Assembly: GCF_900091465.1 (NCBI RefSeq)
Contig: NZ_FMHV01000002.1
Coordinates: 3,782,001-3,846,000 of the forward strand
From: Micromonospora rhizosphaerae
GTDB taxonomy: Bacteria; Actinomycetota; Actinomycetes; Mycobacteriales; Micromonosporaceae
Direction of reading: 5' to 3'
Length of the DNA: 64,000 bases
This document shows, in pieces, positions 1 through 7,891 of this stretch (the first letter of the stretch is position 1; each line of letters starts with the position of its first letter). Both the position numbers and the translations under genes were made by a program. The notes beneath the pieces were generated by a model, which ran no database searches, was not told the DNA's origin, and saw only the letters and a list, made by a program, of their open reading frames with translations.

Positions 1-116
1 CCCGGCGGCCGGATCTTTCCCCCGAAGACTTTTTGAGCGCCCGTCCGTGGTGCGTGCGCATCTACCCGGCCCCCTATCGGGTGGGTGTGCCTGACCCCCG
101 AATTGGAGCTTTGATC

Positions 117-704
117 ATGAACACGATGCTGCGTAAGAGCGTGCTCGGTATCGCTGGTCTGGCCTTCACCGGTGGCGTGTTCGCCGGCCCGGCCACCGCC
201 CACGCCGCCGCGGTGGACGCCAAGCCCGTCGCGGTCGTGCAGGCCGACAAGCCGGGTGTGGACACGGGCAAGCTGATTCCGCATGGTGTGCAGGGCACCC
301 AGTCCCACATCAAGCTGAACGACGAGCAGATCGGCAACGTCAAGGCGATCATCGCCGCGACGAAGAAGTCCGGCATGGACGAGCGGGCCGCGGTGGTCTC
401 GATCGCGACCAGCCTGCAGGAGTCGAAGCTGGAGAACCTGGGTCACCTGGGTGACCGCAACGACCACGACTCGCTGGGCCTGTTCCAGCAGCGTCCGTCC
501 TCGGGTTGGGGCACCCCGAAGCAGATCACCGACCCGCAGTACTCGACCATGGCGTTCCTCAAGGGCCTCAAGCAGGTCGACGGCTGGCACGACATGCCGC
601 TGACCGAGGCCGCCCAGACGGTGCAGGTGTCGGCCTACCCGCACGCCTACGCCCAGTGGGAGCAGCAGGCCGCCGACCTGGTCGCCCAGCACTGGAACAA
701 CTGA
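117..704 (+). CDS. secreted lysozyme-fold-like (transglycosylase-like) protein
   Basis: Probable exported protein of 195 residues. The ATG at 117 follows a GGAG box by 8 bases and begins a clear signal peptide: basic MLRKS, a hydrophobic stretch, then ATAHAAA as the likely signal peptidase site near residue 30. The open frame runs upstream to 33, but only the 117 start leaves the signal peptide at the N-terminus. The mature part carries a QESKLENLG segment followed by DHDSLGLFQQRPSSGWGT, the signature of a family of actinobacterial secreted proteins related to lytic transglycosylases. Activity on peptidoglycan is inferred from the fold. A paralogue with the same motif lies at 27293-28111. The gene appears monocistronic and ends in a strong hairpin. 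Confidence 0.8.
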   Translation: MNTMLRKSVLGIAGLAFTGGVFAGPATAHAAAVDAKPVAVVQADKPGVDTGKLIPHGVQGTQSHIKLNDEQIGNVKAIIAATKKSGMDERAAVVSIATSLQESKLENLGHLGDRNDHDSLGLFQQRPSSGWGTPKQITDPQYSTMAFLKGLKQVDGWHDMPLTEAAQTVQVSAYPHAYAQWEQQAADLVAQHWNN

Positions 705-717
705 CACAGAGCACCAA

Positions 718-757
718 GCCGCTGGCCGGCACCCGAACACGGGTGCCGGCCAGCGGC
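718..757 (+). terminator. hairpin terminator after the secreted protein gene
   Basis: A perfect 18-bp stem (718-735 pairing with 740-757) closes on the 4-base loop AACA, 13 bases after the stop codon. There is no T-tract, as is usual in high-GC actinomycetes. It should end transcription before the pirin gene. Confidence 0.75.
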
Positions 758-845
758 ATATCCAAGGCCGGTCGAACGGCGCGCAGAACCAGCGGCCGCC
801 GCCAACGCGGCGACCATGGAGGAAGGCTGAGCGTAGAGTCGGGCG

Positions 846-1814
846 GTGAGTACCGAATCCCTGCCGGCGCAGACCCTCCCACCGGGCGTGGCCCCCGCCG
901 ACCCGGGCAGCGTGCTGCTGCCCGGCCACGACGTGCCGCTCGGCCGCTACACGACGGTGCGGCGGCTGCTACCGCAGCGGCAGCGCCGGATGGTCGGCGC
1001 CTGGTGCTTCGTCGACCATTTCGGACCGGACGACGTCGCCGAGCGGCCCGGCATGGAGGTGCCGCCGCACCCGCACACCGGTCTCCAGACGGTCACCTGG
1101 CTGCTCGACGGGGAGATCCTGCACCGGGACAGCCTCGGCAACGTGCAGCCGATCCGTCCCGGCCAGCTCAACGTGATGACCTCCGGCCACGGCATCGCCC
1201 ACTCGGAGCGGTCGCCGGTGGAGCATCCGCCGGTGATGCACGGCGTTCAGCTCTGGGTGGCGCTGCCCGATCCGGCGCGGGCGGGCGCGGCGGATTTCGC
1301 GCACCACGCGGAGCTGCCCCGCTGGCGTGACGGTGACCTGGACGTCACCCTGCTGGTCGGCGAGGCCGGCGGCGAGCGGTCTCCGGCCGTGGTGCACACC
1401 CCGCTGGTCGGCGCGCAGCTGGAGGTGCGCGGCCCGGTGCCGGTCGCGCTGCCGCTGCGCCGCGACTTCGAGTACGGGCTGCTGGCGATGTCGGGCTCCG
1501 CCGAGGTCGACGAGGTGCCGCTCGCCCCGGGCGCGCTGCTCTACCTGGGCGCCGGCCGGGACGCACTGACCCTGCGGGCCGCCCCGGGCAGCCGGCTGCT
1601 GCTGCTCGGCGGCGTGCCCTTCGACGAGCCCCTCGTCATGTGGTGGAACTTCGTCGGCCGCTCGCACGAGGAGATCGCCGCCGCCCGCGAGGACTGGATG
1701 GCCGGCCGCCGGTTCGGGGTGGTGGCCGATGACCCGGCGCCGCCGCTGCCGGCCCCGGCGTTGCCCACCACCCGGCTCAAGGCCCGGGATCGCCGCGGTG
1801 GCACCATCGGCTGA
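846..1814 (+). CDS. pirin family protein
   Basis: Cytosolic bicupin of 322 residues starting at GTG 846. The N-terminal cupin has the metal-binding pattern of pirins: His75 and His77 in PHPHTG, then His119 and Glu121 in GHGIAHSERS. The C-terminal pirin domain covers roughly residues 190-290 and ends with the family's conserved segment (MWWNFVGRS). Pirins are iron-binding proteins; some have quercetinase activity and others act as redox-sensing cofactors, and the sequence does not decide which applies. The next gene starts about 30 bases downstream on the same strand, so the two may be cotranscribed. Confidence 0.9.
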   Translation: MSTESLPAQTLPPGVAPADPGSVLLPGHDVPLGRYTTVRRLLPQRQRRMVGAWCFVDHFGPDDVAERPGMEVPPHPHTGLQTVTWLLDGEILHRDSLGNVQPIRPGQLNVMTSGHGIAHSERSPVEHPPVMHGVQLWVALPDPARAGAADFAHHAELPRWRDGDLDVTLLVGEAGGERSPAVVHTPLVGAQLEVRGPVPVALPLRRDFEYGLLAMSGSAEVDEVPLAPGALLYLGAGRDALTLRAAPGSRLLLLGGVPFDEPLVMWWNFVGRSHEEIAAAREDWMAGRRFGVVADDPAPPLPAPALPTTRLKARDRRGGTIG

Positions 1815-1845
1815 ATGGCCGCCGCCGGTACGGGTAGACGTCGCC

Positions 1846-2511
1846 ATGCCCAGAAGTGCGATATCCAGCATCGAGGACAAGAAGCGACTGGTACGCCGGC
1901 TCGCCCGAGACAGCCGGGGCTTCGCCGAGCAGTACGGATTCCGGGTCACCAACAACCCGTCCCAGCTGTTCCAGGTGCTCTACCTGTCGGTTCTGCTCGC
2001 CCGGCGGGGTGACTTCCGGCGCGCGGTCAATACGGCGTCGGCGTTGCGCGATCACGGTTGGGACAGCGCCGCCCGGATGGCCCGTTCACTGCACGAGGAC
2101 CGGGTGCGGGTGCTGCGTGAGGCGGGACAGCGCGGGGACGTCAACGCGCTCGCCGACGTGCTCGGCGACCTCGCCCGTACCGTGCTGGAGCGCTACCGGG
2201 GCGATCTGCGCCGGTTGCGGTCGGCGGCGCACCAGGACCCCGCCCAGGAGCGAAAGCTGCTCACCGAGCTGCCCGGCGTGGACGGCGAGGTCCTGGACTT
2301 CTTCCTGCGGGATGTCCAGGCCGTGTGGCGGGAGGTGGCGCCGGTCGCCGACCGGCGGGCGCTGATCGCGGCGCGCCGGTTGGGTCTGGGCCGCTCCGTC
2401 GATGACCTGGTGGGCCTGGCCGGCAGGGACGAGTCCGAGCGGCTCGCCTGGCTGGTGGGAGCGCTGGCCCGAGTGGACCTGGAGAAGCGGTACGCCGAGC
2501 TGACCGGCTGA
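1846..2511 (+). CDS. helix-hairpin-helix / endonuclease III-like fold protein, function unknown
   Basis: Protein of 221 residues; the ATG at 1846 was chosen because it gives a normal N-terminus (MPRSAISSIEDKK) just downstream of the pirin gene. It is all-helical with no membrane segment. The middle (LFQVLYLSVLLARRGDFRRAV) and the segment LLTELPGVDGEVLDFFLRDV resemble the core of base-excision-repair glycosylases, where a leucine-proline-glycine-valine hairpin is typical. I see neither the lysine and aspartate of an active glycosylase nor the Cys4 iron-sulfur cluster. A degenerate glycosylase fold is my best guess; otherwise it is an uncharacterised conserved protein. Confidence 0.7.
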   Translation: MPRSAISSIEDKKRLVRRLARDSRGFAEQYGFRVTNNPSQLFQVLYLSVLLARRGDFRRAVNTASALRDHGWDSAARMARSLHEDRVRVLREAGQRGDVNALADVLGDLARTVLERYRGDLRRLRSAAHQDPAQERKLLTELPGVDGEVLDFFLRDVQAVWREVAPVADRRALIAARRLGLGRSVDDLVGLAGRDESERLAWLVGALARVDLEKRYAELTG

Positions 2512-2674
2512 CCGGGACGTGCCACAGGCCACAAATCCGCAATAATCCCCCGAACGGCTGACGCCGCATCGTATGATGATCGCGGCAGCGATGCCCGCCC
2601 GGTTCGGGCGAACATCCACCGCCTGGCGGTCGCGACCCGGTTCGGGCGCACCCGTCGGGGACAGGTTGCTGCGT

Positions 2675-2709
2675 GGCGCCCCAGGTCACGGTTCGTGGCC
2701 CGGGGCGCC
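2675..2709. terminator. hairpin between convergent genes
   Basis: GGCGCCCC (2675-2682) and GGGGCGCC (2702-2709) form an 8-bp perfect stem, followed by a short T-run (GTTTCC). It sits between the convergent genes ending at 2511 and 2733, so it could serve both directions. The same gap holds two copies of CCCGGTTCGGGCG near 2600 and 2637. Confidence 0.5.
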
Positions 2710-2732
2710 CGCCTGTTTCCCCGGTCCTCCGA

Positions 2733-3398
2733 TCACCGCGCCAGGCCGGCCAGCAGGTTCACGGTCGCCGCGATGATGACCGCCCCGAACAGGTATGACA
2801 CCAGCGCGTGCCGCAGCACCGTCCGGCGCATCTCATTGCTGGTCACATCCGTGTCGGACACCTGGAAGGTCGCCCCGATGGTGAACGCCAGGTACGTGAA
2901 GTCGGAGTAGTTGGGCGGCTCGGCCTGGTGGAAGTCCACCCCACCGTCGTCGCCCGTGTAGTAGATCCGGGCATACCTGAAGGTGTACAGCGTGTGTACG
3001 ACGAACCAGGAGAGCAGCACGCTCACCACGCCGAGCCCGGCGTAGACGTCCCGGGAGAGTCCGGGTCGGGCGGCGTGCGCGGTGGTCAGCACCACGCCGA
3101 CCGCCAGCAGGCTGGCCAGACAAGCGCCGAACAGCAGCACGTCCCGGGTCGCCCGGTTGGGATCCTCGTGCACGGCCAGCCTCGCCGTCCGTTCCGCGTT
3201 CAGCGGCCAGACCCGGTGCCAGACCAGAGCCAGCCAGCTCAGCGCGGCGGCGTCCCATCCGATGAGCGGACCGAGACCCGGCGAGACCAGCACCGCGAAC
3301 AGCCCACCCGACACCACCCCCACCACGCCCATCACCGCGAGCTGCACCGACGCCGGGGTGTGCCCGTCCGGCGCGCGGGGCAGCAGCGGGCCTCTCAC
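2733..3398 (-). CDS. DUF1345 family integral membrane protein
   Basis: Protein of 221 residues with about five hydrophobic segments: near 20-40, 48-65, 88-108, 122-145 and 195-218. The C-terminal half contains YSDFTYLAFTIGATFQVSDTD, with a charged turn, which is the hallmark of DUF1345. A polar stretch between the first segments (VWPLNAERTARLAVHEDPNR) probably faces the cytosol. The family's function is unknown; it is a small inner-membrane protein widespread in actinobacteria and proteobacteria. The start is the first ATG of a long open frame, with no strong ribosome-binding site. It is transcribed towards the upstream pair across a hairpin. Confidence 0.85.
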   Translation of the reverse strand: MRGPLLPRAPDGHTPASVQLAVMGVVGVVSGGLFAVLVSPGLGPLIGWDAAALSWLALVWHRVWPLNAERTARLAVHEDPNRATRDVLLFGACLASLLAVGVVLTTAHAARPGLSRDVYAGLGVVSVLLSWFVVHTLYTFRYARIYYTGDDGGVDFHQAEPPNYSDFTYLAFTIGATFQVSDTDVTSNEMRRTVLRHALVSYLFGAVIIAATVNLLAGLAR

Positions 3399-3460
3399 CG
3401 GCGGGCCCGGCAGCGGGCCGGCACCGTTGTTCGGGTGGTGGGACGCACCGCAGTGGTGGG

Positions 3461-3733
3461 TCAGATGCCGCGCAGGTGCTGCGAGACCCGCTGGCGCCTG
3501 TCCCGGGCCTGCGCCGCCCGCTGCGACGGGTTGACCTCGGGGGCGGCGTCGATGCCGGCCGACCGGGCGACCTGGTTGCCGTTTTCGTAGTAGAGACCCG
3601 GAGGCAACGCCCGAAGGGCCTGCAACACCTCCTGCGGCGCGCCCTCCCGTTCGGCCTCGCGGACGACGTCGTCCTTCTCGGCCGGGTAGTCCAGGGCCGA
3701 CAGGTACTGCAGGACGTCGCTGTAAGTCGCCAT
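3461..3733 (-). CDS. DUF2795 family small protein
   Basis: Protein of 90 residues. The ATG at 3733 is preceded by GAGGAG at 8-base spacing, which favours MATYSDV over the longer frame reaching 3766. Residues 5-60 match the DUF2795 pattern: YLSALDYPAEKDDVVREA, then a helix ending RALPPGLYYENGNQV. The C-terminal 25 residues are basic and disordered. Function is unknown. The family often occurs near stress genes, and here it diverges from a DUF2267 gene, with the two starts about 155 bases apart. Confidence 0.85.
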   Translation of the reverse strand: MATYSDVLQYLSALDYPAEKDDVVREAEREGAPQEVLQALRALPPGLYYENGNQVARSAGIDAAPEVNPSQRAAQARDRRQRVSQHLRGI

Positions 3734-3887
3734 GAAATGGGCTCCTCGCGCCTTGGTAACGGTCACGACCGGTGGCGGTTACCCGCCGGGCGGCGGGTCA
3801 CGCGTTGTTCCGGAGGAAAACGCCGCCGTTTCCGGACGGCTCGGGCGGGTACGCGGCGCCGGCGAGCAGCCGAAGGGGGTACCACCG

Positions 3888-4295
3888 ATGAACTACGACA
3901 CCTTCGTGGACCAGGTCGCGCAGCGGACGCGGACGTCCTCGGAGCGGGCGGTCGAGCTGACCCGGGCCACGTTGGAGACGCTGAGCGAGCGGTTGACCGG
4001 CGGCGAGGTGCTCGACCTCGCCGCCCAGTTGCCGAAACCCCTTCAGCTGGTGTTGAAGCCGAGCCCCGGCACCGAGGCGGCTGACCGGTTCGGCGCGGCC
4101 GAGTTCGTCGCCCGGGTCGGGCAGCGGGCCCGGCTCGACGAGAACGGGGCTCGCGACGCGGTTCGGGCGGTCTTCACCACGTTGCGCGAGGCGGTCAGCG
4201 GCGGCGAGTTCGACGACCTGGTGGTCCAGATGCCGCGCGACTACCGGGAGATGGTGGAGCCGGTGCTCGCCCCGGGAGCCACCCTGCGCCGGTAG
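3888..4295 (+). CDS. DUF2267 domain protein
   Basis: Helical protein of 135 residues starting at ATG 3888. It holds one DUF2267 unit made of two related helical halves: residues 1-60 (MNYDTFVDQVAQRT) and 65-125 (AAEFVARVGQRARL), each ending with a segment such as LPKPLQLVL or MPRDYREMV. The function is unknown. DUF2267 proteins often accompany envelope or stress genes in actinobacteria. A second, longer DUF2267 protein fused to a pterin-dehydratase-like domain lies at 24068-25045. No membrane segment or signal peptide is visible. Confidence 0.85.
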   Translation: MNYDTFVDQVAQRTRTSSERAVELTRATLETLSERLTGGEVLDLAAQLPKPLQLVLKPSPGTEAADRFGAAEFVARVGQRARLDENGARDAVRAVFTTLREAVSGGEFDDLVVQMPRDYREMVEPVLAPGATLRR

Positions 4296-4306
4296 TAGCC
4301 GGCGTC

Positions 4307-5470
4307 TCAGCCGACGACGCCCCCGGCGCGCAGAGCCGCGATCCGCTCGGCGTCGAGGCCGGCCTCGGCCAGCACCTCGTCGGTGTGCTCGCCCGGCCGG
4401 GGCGGCGGCCGCCGTACGCCAGTCGGGGTGCCGGAGAAGCGCGGCGCCGGGGCCGGCTGGGTGACCCCGTCGTGCTCGACGAAGACGCCCCGGGCGGCCA
4501 GGTGCTGATGCTCCGGCGCCTCCCGCCAGTCCAGCACGGGCGCGACGCAGGCGTCCGACTCGTTCAGCAGCGCCGTCCACTCGTCCCGGGTACGGGTGCG
4601 GAACAGCCGGCCCCACGCCTCGCGCAGCGCCGGCCAGTTCGCCGGGTCGGTCCGGTCCAGTGCCTCGTCGCCGGGGAGCGGGAAGCCGGTGAGCCGGACC
4701 AGCTCGTCGTAGAACCGCGGCTCCAGGGCGCCGACGGCGAGGTACCGCCCGTCCGCGCACTCGTACGTGTCGTAGAAGGGTGCGCCGCCGTCGAGCAGGT
4801 TCACCCCGCGCTGGTCCTGCCACATGCCGAGCTGGCGGAGCGAGTGGATCTGGGTGGCGAGCACCGACACGCCGTCCACGATGGCCGCGTCGACCACCTG
4901 GCCGGCGGCGCCGGCGCGGACGGCGTACAGGGCGGCGACCACGCCGAGGGCGAGCATCATCCCGCCGCCACCGAAGTCGCCGAGCAGGTTCATCGGCGGC
5001 ACCGGGCGCTCCCCGGCCCGGCCGATGCCGTGCAGCGCGCCGGTGAGCGCGAGGTAGTCGATGTCGTGCCCGGCGTACGGCGCCAGCGGGCCGTCCTGGC
5101 CCCAGCCGGTCATCCGGCCGTAGACCAGCCGCGGGTTGACCGCGAGGCAGTCGGCCGGGCCCAGGCCGAGCCGCTCGGTGACCCCTGGGCGGAACCCCTC
5201 GAGCAGGGCGTCCGCCCCGGCGACCAGGGCCAGCACCACCTCCCGGCCCTCGGCCGACTTGAGGTCCACCGCCACCGAGCGCCGGCCCCGGTTCAACAGG
5301 TCGCCGGGCGGGCTGCCGAACCCGGCCGGCGTGGTCCGGTCCACCCGGACCACGTCCGCCCCCAGGTCGGCCAGCATCATCGCGGCGAACGGGCCGGGAC
5401 CGATGCCGGCCAGCTCGATCACCCGTACGCCGGTGAGCGGGCCGGTCGGGGCGGCAACGTCGTCGGTCAT
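4307..5470 (-). CDS. CaiB/BaiF family CoA transferase, probable alpha-methylacyl-CoA racemase
   Basis: Enzyme of 387 residues, normal for the family. The ATG at 5470 gives MTDDVAAPTG followed by the conserved first strand GVRVIELAGIGPGPFA. The candidate catalytic pair His135 (in AGHDIDYLALTGAL) and Asp165 (in LLGDFGGGGMML) are 30 residues apart, as in mycobacterial alpha-methylacyl-CoA racemase, so racemisation of 2-methyl-branched acyl-CoA is the likely reaction. A CoA-transferase would instead carry a catalytic Asp in a similar loop, so the alternative is not excluded. It is a stand-alone gene converging on the DUF2267 gene (12-base gap) and diverging from the GT4-GT9 pair. Confidence 0.85.
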   Translation of the reverse strand: MTDDVAAPTGPLTGVRVIELAGIGPGPFAAMMLADLGADVVRVDRTTPAGFGSPPGDLLNRGRRSVAVDLKSAEGREVVLALVAGADALLEGFRPGVTERLGLGPADCLAVNPRLVYGRMTGWGQDGPLAPYAGHDIDYLALTGALHGIGRAGERPVPPMNLLGDFGGGGMMLALGVVAALYAVRAGAAGQVVDAAIVDGVSVLATQIHSLRQLGMWQDQRGVNLLDGGAPFYDTYECADGRYLAVGALEPRFYDELVRLTGFPLPGDEALDRTDPANWPALREAWGRLFRTRTRDEWTALLNESDACVAPVLDWREAPEHQHLAARGVFVEHDGVTQPAPAPRFSGTPTGVRRPPPRPGEHTDEVLAEAGLDAERIAALRAGGVVG

Positions 5471-5548
5471 CGGGTCACCATAGGCGGTCCGCGTTTGCCC
5501 GGTAAGGGGCCGGGAACCCGGCGGCGACGTCCGAGCGGAGGGAGTGGC

Positions 5549-6733
5549 GTGGCCGACGACCGGATCCGGGTGGCCATGCTGCACGGTCCCGGGCGCCCCG
5601 ACCACGACGGCGTGAGCGACTACGTCGACCACCTGCTCGTCGCCCTGGCCGAGGTGGACGTCGAGGCCACCGCCGTCGCGGTCCGTCCGGGCGGGCGAGG
5701 GTCGTCCGTCCGCTGGCTCGCCGCCACCGTGCAGGCCGCGCGCGAGGTGCGCCGGCTCCGCCCGGACCTGGTCCACGTGCAGTTCGCGCCGTCGGCGTAC
5801 CGGTTCTCCGGACTGCCCGGACTGCTGCCGCTGCGGCTGCCCCGGGACATCCCGCTGGTGACCACGCTGCACGAGTACGGCTGGTGGGCCGCACCCGGCT
5901 GGCTGCCGGCGAGGTGCTGGTCTCCAGTGGAACGCGCGCGGCTCTGGGACCGGGAGACCGGGCGGCTGGTCCCGGCCAGCGCCGCCGTGGTGGTGACCAA
6001 CGGCGGGCACGGCACGGCCGTCCGGGACCGGACCGGAGTGACACCGGTGCACATCCCGATCGCCCCGAACGTCACCGACCATTCCGGCGCGACGAGCGCG
6101 GGTTGGCGGCTGCGGGAGGAGCTGGGGCTGTCCGAGGGCGCCCCGCTGCTGGCCTTCTTCGGCTTCGTGCACCCGGTCAAGGGGCTGCGGTATCTGATCG
6201 AGGCGCTGCCCGAGCTGCACCGGGCCTATCCCGATCTGCGGCTGCTGGTGGTCGGCGGGTTCACCTCGCAGGCCCTGCCGGAGGCCGAGGCGCGGGCGTA
6301 CCGGGCAGAGCTGGACGAACTGGCCCGGCGGTGCGCGGTCGCCGACGTGGTCACCTTCGCCGGGCACCTGCCGGCCGAGCGGGTCTCCGCCGCGCTGCAC
6401 GCCGCCGACATGGTCGTGCTGCCGTTCACCGCCGGGGTGAGCACCAAGAGCGGGGCGCTGCTCACCGCGTTGGCGCACGGCGTGCCGACCGCGGCCACCG
6501 TGCCGGACCCCGGTGACGACGAGCCGCACCGCAACGGCGCGGTAGCGGTGATCCGGCACCGTCGGGACAGTGCCGCCATCGTCAGCGCCGTCGGGCGGCT
6601 GCTCGCCGACCCGGTGCTGCGCCGCCGGCTGGCCGAACGGGGCAGGGCCTTCGTCGCCCCGTACTCCTGGCCCCGGGTGGCTGGCGCGCACCGCGACCTC
6701 TACCGCCGGGTGCTGGGCCGTCACGGTGGCTGA
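5549..6733 (+). CDS. glycosyltransferase family 4
   Basis: GT-B glycosyltransferase of 394 residues. The GTG at 5549 follows the purine-rich box GGAGGGAG, though spacing is short; the open frame extends far upstream only because of GC bias. The N-terminal half has VHVQFAPSAYRFSGLPG and TLHEYGWW, the acceptor-side Rossmann domain. The C-terminal half has AFFGFVHPVKGLRYLIEAL and the nucleotide-sugar site around FTAGVSTKSGALLTALAHGVP. Donor and acceptor are unknown; an envelope or antibiotic-like glycan is plausible. Its stop overlaps the next start by 8 bases, so it is coupled to the GT9 gene. Confidence 0.85.
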   Translation: MADDRIRVAMLHGPGRPDHDGVSDYVDHLLVALAEVDVEATAVAVRPGGRGSSVRWLAATVQAAREVRRLRPDLVHVQFAPSAYRFSGLPGLLPLRLPRDIPLVTTLHEYGWWAAPGWLPARCWSPVERARLWDRETGRLVPASAAVVVTNGGHGTAVRDRTGVTPVHIPIAPNVTDHSGATSAGWRLREELGLSEGAPLLAFFGFVHPVKGLRYLIEALPELHRAYPDLRLLVVGGFTSQALPEAEARAYRAELDELARRCAVADVVTFAGHLPAERVSAALHAADMVVLPFTAGVSTKSGALLTALAHGVPTAATVPDPGDDEPHRNGAVAVIRHRRDSAAIVSAVGRLLADPVLRRRLAERGRAFVAPYSWPRVAGAHRDLYRRVLGRHGG

Positions 6734-7757
6734 GGCGTACGCGGAGATCCTGGTGGTGGATCTGCTCGGCGGGATGGGCGACCTGCTGATGCTGCTGCCC
6801 GCCGTGCACGGCCTGGCCCGCCGCAACCCCCGCGCCCGGTTGCGGGTGCTCACCCACGAGCCGGGCGCCGAGCTCGTCCGGGCGGATCCGGCGGTGACCG
6901 AGGTGCGGACCCCGCGGCACGGCCGCCCGGGCGCGGAGCGGGCGGCCGTGGTCGAGGCGCTCACCGAGAGCCGGCCGGACCTGGCGGTGACCACCACCCG
7001 GTACGACGGCATCCCCGACCTGCTGACCGCCTCCGGCGCCCGGTGCGTGACCGACCTGTGGCGACGGCCGCCGCCGGACCAGCCGGTCGGGACCCGCTAC
7101 CTGGAGATCCTGCACGTGGAGGGACTGCTGGACCGGGTCGACCTGACGGCCCTGCCGCGGGTGCACGTCGAAGAGGAGGCCCGGGCGGCCGGCGAGCGGA
7201 CGGTGGCCCGGCTGGTCGGCGACCCGGTCGCGCCCCCGGTGGTGCTGGTCAACGACGCCGGGATGGCGGTGAAGCGCTGGCCGCGGCGGCACTGGCGGGA
7301 GCTGTCGGCGGCGCTGACCGAGCGGGGCCACCCGGTGCTCACCGTGGGGGCGGACGAGGACCCGCCCGGCGTTCCGCTGCCCCGGGGCGACCTGCCGACG
7401 CTGGCCGGACAGTTCAAGGCGGTGGGCCGGCGGGGCGGGGTGGTGGTCGGCCCGGACACCGGGCCGGTCCGGCTCGCCGCGGCCTCGGGCGCCGCCACGG
7501 TCGCCCTCTTCGGCGCCACCGACGCCCGCCGGTACGGCATCGGCGGCGTCGACCTGCAGGGGTCGCCGAGCTGCCCGCATCGCCAGCCGACCGCGATCAC
7601 CGAGCAGCCCTGCTGGTGGGAGGCGGCCTGCCCGCTGGATCGGACCGGCCCGGCGTGCATGGCCGACCTGGGCGTGCCGGTCGTCCTCGACGCCGTGCTC
7701 GACGCCACCGGCGCGGCGGCGGGGCGCTGTTTGGCGAACCAACCAAGGTTGCCCTAA
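6726..7757 (+). CDS. glycosyltransferase family 9 (heptosyltransferase-like)
   Basis: Protein of 343 residues resembling ADP-heptose:lipopolysaccharide heptosyltransferases. GTG 6726 overlaps the upstream stop by 8 bases, giving MAEAYAEILVVDLLGGMGD with the glycine-rich start of the family. Further landmarks are LVNDAGMAVKRWPRRHWREL (acceptor side) and VVGPDTGPVRLAAASGAATVALFG, the donor-binding GPDTG loop. The C-terminus contains four cysteines within about 50 residues (SCPHR, PCWWEAACP, PACM), a pattern seen in GT9 proteins. Actinobacteria lack lipopolysaccharide, so the product is probably a cell-surface or secondary-metabolite glycan made together with the GT4 partner. Confidence 0.85.
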   Translation: MAEAYAEILVVDLLGGMGDLLMLLPAVHGLARRNPRARLRVLTHEPGAELVRADPAVTEVRTPRHGRPGAERAAVVEALTESRPDLAVTTTRYDGIPDLLTASGARCVTDLWRRPPPDQPVGTRYLEILHVEGLLDRVDLTALPRVHVEEEARAAGERTVARLVGDPVAPPVVLVNDAGMAVKRWPRRHWRELSAALTERGHPVLTVGADEDPPGVPLPRGDLPTLAGQFKAVGRRGGVVVGPDTGPVRLAAASGAATVALFGATDARRYGIGGVDLQGSPSCPHRQPTAITEQPCWWEAACPLDRTGPACMADLGVPVVLDAVLDATGAAAGRCLANQPRLP

Positions 7758-7767
7758 CCTGGTCGGA

Positions 7768-7884
7768 CGAGGGGAGTACTTCCCAGAACCATTCCGGTCA
7801 GTACGGTGCGCTCCGAGCGCGCCTCGGATGGTTGCCCGCGAAGTGCGGGTGAAGGAGACCTCGAACATGACACGGTGTTCGAGG
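7768..7884 (+). promoter_or_regulatory. yybP-ykoY manganese riboswitch with RBS-sequestering platform
   Basis: The leader between the GT9 and TerC genes contains the conserved blocks of the yybP-ykoY family in order: GGGGAGTAC at 7771, GGTCAGTACGG near 7797, and GGTGAAGGAGACC up to 7860. Helix P1 can form between 7768-7772 and 7859-7863. Immediately downstream, CCTCGAACA (7859-7867) can pair perfectly with TGTTCGAGG (7876-7884), which overlaps the ribosome-binding site AGGAG at 7882-7886. The two helices share 7859-7863 and exclude each other. TerC/MntP-type genes are classic targets of this Mn2+ riboswitch. Confidence 0.8.
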
Positions 7885-7891
7885 AGACTCC

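Noticed and set aside
1..116. A ydaO (cyclic di-AMP) riboswitch before the first secreted wall protein
   Set aside because: The leader is cut by the window edge and I could not match the conserved blocks.
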